Source: Erodium maritimum | Lineage: Eukaryota > Streptophyta > Magnoliopsida > Geraniales > Geraniaceae | Direction: 5' to 3' | DNA: 64,000 nt | Assembly: GCA_963921825.1 (NCBI GenBank) | Contig: OY997594.1 | Span: forward strand, 43,580,557-43,644,556 | Part shown: positions 56,924 to 64,000 of the stretch, one piece after another | Numbering within the stretch: the stretch's first letter is position 1 | Layout of the letters: each line of letters opens with the position of its first letter | Position numbers and translations under genes: made by a program | Notes under the pieces: model-generated | Databases searched by the model: none | Told to the model about the DNA's origin: nothing | The model's input: the letters and a program-made list of their open reading frames with translations, nothing else

Positions 56924-59900
56924 ATGAGTGAAGTTGTAATCCGTGTTACTTACAGTGGAGAATATAAGATAGAGGGTGGCAATTATAACTGGATATCAAC
57001 AAATGAGGATCTGTTTAGTCTTGTTGTTGATGATAGTACAACACTCAACACATTGAAGGACCGCCTTTATTCTACGATCGGGGTGAAGGAAAGTAAGACA
57101 TAATTAAAATTTAGTTACATAGCTCGGGGCTTTGAAGGAGTTATGCCGCCAGAGAATATCATAGAGGATATTAATGTTTGGTGTTTTGTAATGGATAACA
57201 GAAATATAGGTTCCAAGACCGTCTTACGTGTAGAGCTGATCAAGAAAGATAACATTGGCGCCGAAGCTGAAACGGTGGAAGTTGAACAAGGGGTGCACTG
57301 TGATACGGTGGTAGGTGTACCGGAAGCTGTTGCAGTTAAGAATGCTAAACATGAAAATGGTGGGCGTGATAATTTTTTTGACGTTGATATTTGTAGTCGT
57401 GCGGATATTAATGAAAACCTAGTTATTCGGCGGCGTCGACGTAGAGAATGTGATTTGGATGCAGAAGCATCATCTCCTACACCACCACCGGTAAGCTTGG
57501 ATAATATTGAAGAGAACGATCAAAATGGTGGAGTATGTTTCTGGGAACCAGTAGTTTCCGTTAGATAAGGTCGATCCAGAACAAACCACGATCAGATTTA
57601 GGCATGAGTCAGATTTAGCAGTTGGTAAAGAGTTTCAGGACAAGAAAGCAGTGATGATGTATCTGACAGAGCTTCCAAATAAGATGAATTCTTGGATACG
57701 GCGTGATAGATCAAATAAGGAATTATACGTTGCAAAATGTCGTAGTGCTAATTGTGGATGGAGAGTGCGTGCAACAAAAGATTAGGGATCGAATACTTTC
57801 TCCATTAGAACCTATGAGTCTTTGCATACTTGTCTAACCAGTGACCGGAACTCCTAGAAAGGCCATCTGACAACGGAAGAAAATGCTTGTAAGTTGGCTA
57901 AACAATATGCTGGATGGAAGAAAAAGATTCCCAAACCATTGGAAATTCAAGACGGTTTGCAGGGAGACAAATTAGGCTTTTACAAATACTAGCAATGCTG
58001 GAAGGCAAGAACACTAGCGATGATTAAACTTGTAGGGGATCCTGAATTAAGTTATGGATTACTCCCTCTTTATTTGGAACATGTTCGAAAGCAGAATGAA
58101 GGCGCAGTAACTCATTTGGAAGTGGATGAAAACAGTAGATTTAAATATGTTTTCGTAGCATATCATTCATGCATTACTGGATTTAACACTGCCTTAAGAT
58201 AGGTGCTCGCAGTAGATGGTATGTGGCTGAAAAAAAAGTATAAAGGGGTTATGATAATTGCAACTGGACAAGATGCTAATCATCACCAATATCCAGTTGC
58301 TTGGGCTGTAGTTGACTCGGAGAACAACGATTCATGGACATAATTCTTCCAAAAGTTGAGGCCGAAGATCCTGAACGAGGAGGACTTGGTTATCATTTCT
58401 GATAGAAATAGAAGTATCATCAATGCAGTGTCGGCCCTCTACCCAACCGCTAAACATGACCATTGTAGGTGGCATCTGACCCAAAATGTCAGAGATCATC
58501 ATGGGGGTAAGCCGAAAGACAAATTGTCGAAGTTATTCGAAAAAATTGTTGATGCTCACACAATGGAGAGGTTCCTTGCCAAGTACGAAAAGTTGAAAGA
58601 AGTGTACCCCAAGGCGGCGCGATATGTGGAGACAACGAACATACAATCATCAATGGGCGAGATCTCACTTCGAAGGCGCTCGGTACAATCTCATGACCAC
58701 GAACGGATTTAGGGATGAGTCAGATTTTGCAGTTGGTAAAGAGTTTCGGGATAAGAAAGCAGTGATGATGTATATGACAGAGCTTCAAAATAAGAGGAAT
58801 TTTTGGATATGCCGTGATAGATAAAATAAGGAATTATACGTTGCAAAATGTCGTAGTGCTAATTGTGGATGGAGAGTGCGTGCAGCAAAAGATCGGGGAT
58901 CGAATACTTTCTCCATTAGAACCTATGAGTCTTTGCATACTTGTCAGACCAATGATCGGAACTCCCAAAAAGCCCATCTGACAACGGAAGAAATTGCTTG
59001 TAAGTTGGCTAAACAATATGCTGGCTGGAAGGAAAAAGATTCTCAAACCATTGAAAATTCAAGACGGTTTACAGGGAGACAAATTAGGCTTTTACAAATA
59101 CTGGCAATATTGGAAGGCAAGAACACTAGCGATGATTAAACTTGTAGGGGATCCTGAATTAAGTTATGGATCACAACCTCTTTATTTGGAACAGGTTCGA
59201 AAGCAGAATGAAGGCACAGTAACTCATTTGATGGTGGATGAAGACCGCATATTTAAATATGTTTTTGTAGCATATCGCCCATGCATTACTAGATTTAACA
59301 CTACCTTAAGAAAGGTGCTCACAATAGATGGTACGTGGTTGAAAACAAAGTATAAAGGGGTTATGATAATTGCAACCGGGCAAGATGCTAATTATCACCA
59401 ATATCCAGTTGCTTGGGCTGTAGTTGACTCAGAGAACAACAATTCATGGACATAGTTCTTCCAAAAGTTGAGTCGGAGATCCCGAACGAGGAGGACTTGG
59501 TTATCCATTTCTGATAGAAATAGAAGTATCATCAATGCAATGTTGTCCCTCTACCCAACCGCTAAACATGGCCATTGTAGGTGGTATCTGACCCAAAATA
59601 TCAGAGATCATCATGGGGGTAAGCCGAAAGACAAATTGTCGAAGTTATTCGAAAAAATTGCTGATGCTTACACAATGGAGAGGTTCCTTGCCAAGTGCGA
59701 AAAGTTGAAAGAAGTGTACCCCAAGGCAGCGCGATATCTGGAGACAACGAACATACAACGTCATCAATGGGCGAGATCTCACTTCGAAGGCCCTCGGTAC
59801 AATCTCATGACCACGAACGGTGCTGAGTGTATCTACAATTCAGTACTAGAAGAGAGACAATGGTCTATTGTAGAGCTATTAAACGCCATGCAGAAACTGG

Positions 59901-60517
59901 TTAGTCATTGGTTCAGGCTTCGTTTAGATGTGTTGACCAAAATACCTCCTTCCCAAACTGTAACTCCAAAGGTAAAGAGTATCATTTCAAGTAGGAATCT
60001 TCTAGTGAAGGAGATGCGAATAATAACACTGAACATACATGGCGAGTATTGGGTTGGTTGTGAAGACAGTGACGTCTTTGTTGATTTGGGGATGAAGTTG
60101 TGCAGTTGCCGGGTGTTTGATCTCGATAGAATTCCTTGTGAACATGTCTTAGCGTGTTGTGAGCGTGATGGGGTAGATATATATTCCTTGTGCTCTAAAT
60201 ATTATACGGTAGAAGCATGTGCTCTAGCTTATCACGAAACCGTTTACCTAGTGTTACGAGAATTACAGTGGAATATGGATTATGTTTCGCCTGAAGGTCG
60301 TATAGAGCTTCTCCCTCCAGATTATGAAGTGAGACGCGGTAGAATAACTGAAAGAAGAATCCCTTCAACAGGTGAGGTACCAAGAGTGGCTCCGAAGTAT
60401 CCCCGAAAATGTGGAAATTGTTCGAGTGTTGGTCACAACAAACGCACATGCCCTGGCTTGCCTCTACATCTATTGTGTAAGGATTTGTATTTCATTATGC
60501 TACTATTTGGTGAGTGA
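56924..60517 (+). pseudogene. MuDR-type (MULE) transposase with internal tandem duplication
   Basis: The N-terminus MSEVVIRVTYSGEYKIEGGN lies at 56924, with a stop at 57101; it continues in phase to 57568. Next comes a DNA-binding zinc domain (CRSANCGWRVRA, SLHTC), then the MULE catalytic domain (IDGTWLKTKYKGVMIIATGQ, first Asp; ISDRNRSII, second Asp; CRWHLTQN), a SWIM zinc finger (CSCRVFDLDRIPCEHVLA near 60090-60145) and a CCHC knuckle (CGNCSSVGHNKRTC near 60413). The DNA-binding and catalytic part occurs twice (57596-58706 and 58707-59820). Stops and shifts occur in both copies, so the gene is dead. Such transposases cut and paste Mutator elements. Confidence 0.9.
57596..59820 (+). repeat. 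1.11-kb tandem duplication inside the MULE transposase
   Basis: Unit 1 (57596-58706, 1111 bp) and unit 2 (58707-59820, 1114 bp) both begin ATTTAGG(C/G)ATGAGTCAGATTT and both end CTCATGACCACGAACGG. They differ by scattered substitutions and carry partly different stops, so the duplication is not recent. Only unit 2 leads into the SWIM domain. Confidence 0.93.
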
Positions 60518-60574
60518 GGATAATATATGTAAGGATTTGTATTTCATTATGATACTATTTGGTGAGTGAGGATA
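60476..60574 (+). repeat. Tandem repeat of about 53 bp behind the transposase
   Basis: The phrase GTAAGGATTTGTATTTCATT with ...ACTATTTGGTGAGTGAGGATA occurs twice in tandem, and a third diverged version (GTATTTCATTATATTACTATTT) follows the solo LTR at 63125. The solo LTR therefore lies in this short array. Confidence 0.8.
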
Positions 60575-63117
60575 CGCAAGTCAAATCGGCGAAAAAACAG
60601 AAAAATTTAAAATTTTGGGACAGACACCTGAATGAACCTAAATTTGACCCCGAGGGTCATATCGGACTTAAGTGGACCCCGATATCGACCAAAGTGAGTT
60701 CTAGGGGACTCAGGGCAACTTTTTGACTGATTTGGGAAAGATTGACTTTTTGCCGGAAAAGTCAACCGAGCGACGTTTTGGTCCGTTCGAGGCCCGTTTT
60801 GGATCCAAAAATCTTAGTCGTCGTTACAACGGTCTTAGTTGGGCCGTTTCCTTGTAGCCCGTGAAATTTCATAATTTCTTGGAAAATGGGCCCATTCGGG
60901 GCCCGAGATAGCCGAATTTCGCGAATCTGACAGAAAATTTCTACAAAGATATTTTTTAAAAAAGTGGGACCCACTTGCCACTTGTCACACAAGTGGTGGT
61001 GGTTGGTATTTTGAACAAAACAAAAAGGAAATGAGGGGTAGTTTGTAAATAGGTAGTGTTTTGTGTTTTTGAAACAGATTAAAGAGAGGTCTCGGCCAAA
61101 TAGAAAAAAAGAGAGAAGGAGAGAGAAAAAAGGAAAAGAAAAAGGGTGAGGGTTTTGTGATTTCCCGACGATCCGACCGACCGATCGACTCAACGACTAC
61201 GGATTCGAACTCCCTCGTCATTCCCTACGGTGAGAACCCATTCTTTTCTGGTTTTGGTACGTTTGAAAATTAGGGTTTGAGTTTAAAAGAGTCAAATATG
61301 GTTGGGTTTTGGTTAGAATTGGTTTAAAGATGAATGATTGAGGTTTGGGGTTCGTTAGGAACGTTTTGGGGCGAAAAGGAAATTTTCCCATTGTGGCCGT
61401 GTGGGGCCCACTTGCCCGGGCCTCGGGTTTTTCATGTTCGGGTGGTTTTGGATGATCCCTGAATCGATAATTTACACCCGGAACGAATTATGGGATTAAA
61501 TTGTGGAAATTGGAAATTTTGGGTTTAGAAACTTTAAACGCGAATGAAATCGCTCGGAAGTCGGAAATTGATTCTGTCGATTGCGTTGGAACACTTGAAT
61601 TATTTTAGGATTGTAAAAACAAAAACGGTAATTTTCGGAGCCCCGGAAGGGCGTTTTCCGATCCCGGGCATATTCGCCGAGCCGGGCGAATCGGGCCTTT
61701 CCGGTCCCGTGGTTGACAATGTCGATTAATTGAGAGGTTTGGTAGTGATCGACATTGTCGGGGTTGCTTTTGGGCGTCAAATTCATTAAATTTCAGATTT
61801 GCCTGCGAACTTAAAAAGTGTTTCAATTTGTGATAATTGTAGACCGTGTCGCCGACCGTGGAAAGAGGAGGCTAAGCGGGTAATCTGGAGCATTGCCGGA
61901 GCGCGAGTATCAGGTTTGACACGCTTCAAGAGGTAGGGAAAAGTAGCCGGATCTCGGCCTTGACTAGGGAAAGTTAACAGTAGAAATGCATGTGACACTT
62001 AGTGGTGTCGTAGGATAAGTGAACGTATCGAACATTAGAAATGCATGTGGGCACTTAGTGGTGCCCGTAGGTTAAGTAACTTGTTGTGTTTATGAGGGTG
62101 GTCATGTGTGCCTTTGGGGTGTTGAACCCGTATGTTACTGTGTGTGTGTCGTGGGTGGTCATGTGTGCCTTTGGGGTGTTGAACCCGTATGTTACTGTTT
62201 GTGTGTCGTGGGTGGCCATGTGTGCCTGTGGGGTGTTAAACCTGTATTGTTGCTGACTGTCTTGCTGAGGGGTAGTTAGTCGTATATTATTGTTGCTATT
62301 TGTTGAACCTTGGGTGATGACTGTGATTGCATGGAGGTTGGGGCCCGCCTGACAGAAAAGGGGTGCCACGGGGTCGCGCACGTGAGGGTTGGCTAGCCTT
62401 CCTACTAACCATCGGTAAAGTTGTGCATTCTTCTGCGATGAAGGGCGGCTCCCCTTCCGACTAGCTATCGGAAAAGTATCGTTGTATATGTCGCAAACAG
62501 GTCGACCACCTGGCCCGACTGCGTTTCGGGGAAAGTTGCGTGGGGCAGGCTCAAGCCCAGCCGGTTAGCAACCGGCACTGAGTAGCTGGAGTGCGATCCT
62601 TTGTGATCTTGATTGTTGTGTGCGATCCTTTGTGATCTTGGGTGTTGCATGGTTATCTTTTGCGTTTTTGGTGGGTCCGGATTTTGAGTTGGTTGGGAAA
62701 GTCTAATAGTTGTTTTGTGTGACCGTCAGTCTAAATGGTGTTTTTGGGGTAGTAGTCCCCGGGGTTGTCGTTGTCGGGTTCCCGACATTTCTGCTGGTAT
62801 GCTGTGGTCAACCCGGTATCCGTGGCGGTGAGCGAAATGCTCACCCCCTGCTACTTTTCCTGCAGGTACTGGTCGTGAGACGGACTAGGAGAGCCCTCGA
62901 AGCTAGAAGAGCTGGGAGCGGGAGTCCGGGTTTTTGGGAGTCTAGCGACGTACATGTTGGTTTTTGTCCACTTGTTTTGGACGTTTTTCAGTTGTAAAAT
63001 ATTATTTTGATCAACTTAAGTGGTGTTTTTAAGCGGTTTATTAAAATGTTTGAAAATTATTTTATTATTTCACCGTTCGCGTTCCGGGTTCGGTCCCGCC
63101 AAATTCGGGGCGTGACA
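60575..63117 (+). mobile_element. Tekay-type Gypsy solo LTR
   Basis: About 2.54 kb is homologous to the other two Gypsy LTRs (GACCCCGAGGGTCATATCGG near 60640; GTCAACCGAGCGACGTTTTGG near 60762) and ends GGGCGTGACA at 63117. No primer site or gag follows; the transposase 3' flank resumes instead. The left end lacks the usual TGTAA start and no target duplication is evident, so the left border is approximate and may be deleted. A 58-bp tandem repeat (TGTGCCTTTGGGGTGTTGAA) lies at 62090-62250. Confidence 0.82.
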
Positions 63118-63239
63118 CTAAATGTATTTCATTATATTACTATTTAGGTTTGTGTGAATGTTTGCATTGCAATGTTCTAATGTATTGTGTTGAATGTCAC
63201 CATTTCCATTTAAGGGTGTAATGCATTTCGCCATATGGT

Positions 63240-63580
63240 CATCATTTTACGTCGTGCGGTCGAACAGAGAGCATTACCGCTACACAGGATATGGCCACAC
63301 AGATGTTTATAGTGTGGTACGGGTGACCAGAGAGCATTCCTTCCCCTAGCTCTGGCCGCACGGGTGTATTTAGTGCCGCATGGGTGCAGGAATGCTACTG
63401 GTCACCCATGCGGCACTAAACACACCCGTGCGGCCACAGCTAGGGGAAGGAATGCTCTCTGGTCAACCGTACGACGCTAAACACACCCGTGCAGCATTGG
63501 TGTAGGTGAAGGAATGCACTCTGGTCACTCGTACGACACTATAAACACCCGTGCGGCCACATGACCGCACAGTGTTTATA
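63240..63580. repeat. GC-rich foldback and direct-repeat array
   Basis: A large inverted repeat has arms of about 75 bases (63312-63386 and 63403-63477) around a 16-base loop. It is followed by about one more unit in the second arm's direction (63470-63575). The shared core is CACCCGTGCGGCCACAGCTA plus GGAAGGAATGC(T/A)CTCTGGTCA. Related short motifs lie at 56727-56870 on the other side of the transposase, suggesting subterminal repeats of one Mutator element. Confidence 0.85.
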
Positions 63581-63783
63581 CACTATTGTTTTACCTCAAA
63601 CATGACAACATTCAATCAATAACCAGCCATGTAAAGATCAGAATAAAACAACTTCAACGTTAAACATGTTCCACGTTAAACACCAACCCTAATTATTACA
63701 ACAAAGACTCACACATATTGGAAAATTAGTGGTCTTTGTTTCCGATACAAAGTAGGGCACGTATTACCTAAACCCCAAACGGA
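63581..63783. other. AT-rich segment before the terminal ORF
   Basis: No feature was recognised. It would be the 3' flank of the minus-strand frame at 63784. Confidence 0.4.
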
Positions 63784-63999
63784 TTACGAACACGCTGGAG
63801 ACAAGTCTTGGTATGTGAATGACATGATGCAATGTTCAAGATTGTCAAGCTCGTCCACGATTTTGTTAGCTTTCTGCTTGTCTTCCTCTGTCCATACTGT
63901 TGAATCCGCCACCCGGACCTCCTCCCGAAGTTGGACCGCCTTCGGAAAGATTCGTAGGAGAGCTGTCTTGATTTTCTCAAACCTCAACATCATCTCACC
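63784..63999 (-). CDS. Unrecognised protein, C-terminal part, open to the window edge
   Basis: The minus-strand frame is open from the window end to a TGA/TAA-type stop at 63784, at least 71 codons. It contains two Met (MMLRFEKIKTALLRIFPKAV) but also continues upstream of them, so the start may be outside. The residue mix (Lys/Glu-rich, probably helical; EEDKQKANKIVDELDNLEHC) looks like a real protein, but I recognise no family. It could be a host gene, or a second or captured gene of the neighbouring Mutator element. Confidence 0.35.
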   Translation of the reverse strand, partial: GEMMLRFEKIKTALLRIFPKAVQLREEVRVADSTVWTEEDKQKANKIVDELDNLEHCIMSFTYQDLSPACS

Positions 64000-64000
64000 A

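Overview
This is nuclear DNA of a flowering plant, probably a eudicot with a large transposon-rich genome. The evidence is one vacuolar-type zinc transporter gene (MTP1-like) with an intron in front of its main start, surrounded by plant-type Copia (Tork-like and Ale-like) and Gypsy (Tekay/Del-like chromovirus) LTR retrotransposons, plant LINEs, hAT, PIF/Harbinger and Mutator elements. No bacterial or organelle genes, rRNA, tRNA or CRISPR arrays are visible. The species cannot be named from the sequence.

Layout. (1) 1-20411 is an old Tork-like Copia element (its 5' end lies outside the window). A younger full-length relative (2147-10608, two 1688-bp LTRs with no difference seen, target duplication GAATT) sits in its pol region. 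A hAT-like element (13352-19990, duplication CTTGCACC) sits in its 3' LTR and itself holds a 5.6-kb LINE (13860-19481). (2) 20412-23876 holds paired G-boxes of unknown origin and an eroded LINE split by a second, inverted copy of the same hAT family (21605-22686, duplication ATTCCTCT). (3) 23877-27080 holds a PIF/Harbinger element carrying an ORF1 relic (duplication TTA) and a 899-bp Mutator-type MITE (9-bp duplication). (4) 27080-31250 is the host gene MTP1; its 2.3-kb leading intron contains a 167-bp Tourist-like MITE, and an 821-bp hAT-like MITE lies at or just behind its 3' UTR. (5) 32220-54703 is one Ale-like Copia (minus strand, duplication TTGAC) that became a four-level nest: Ale Copia > LINE without ORF2 (35488-53404, 9-bp duplication) > solo Tork LTR (35755-47243, duplication GGTAC) > Tekay-like Gypsy (36837-46634, duplication ATGTG). 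A second, truncated Gypsy (48829 to about 53220) also lies in the LINE. (6) 54709-64000 holds unassigned DNA, a MuDR-type transposase pseudogene with a 1.1-kb internal tandem duplication, a Tekay-type solo LTR, a foldback repeat array and an unrecognised partial ORF at the window edge.

Only MTP1 looks like an intact cellular gene. Nearly all transposon reading frames carry stops or frameshifts. The most informative signal is that the youngest Copia insertion is structurally pristine (LTRs, duplication, primer site, polypurine tract) but coding-dead, and it shares the loss of the reverse-transcriptase Y-V-D-D box with the older relative it inserted into. This suggests a defective family spread by proteins supplied in trans. 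Exact target duplications let most insertions be placed in relative order. No clearly new biological system was found.
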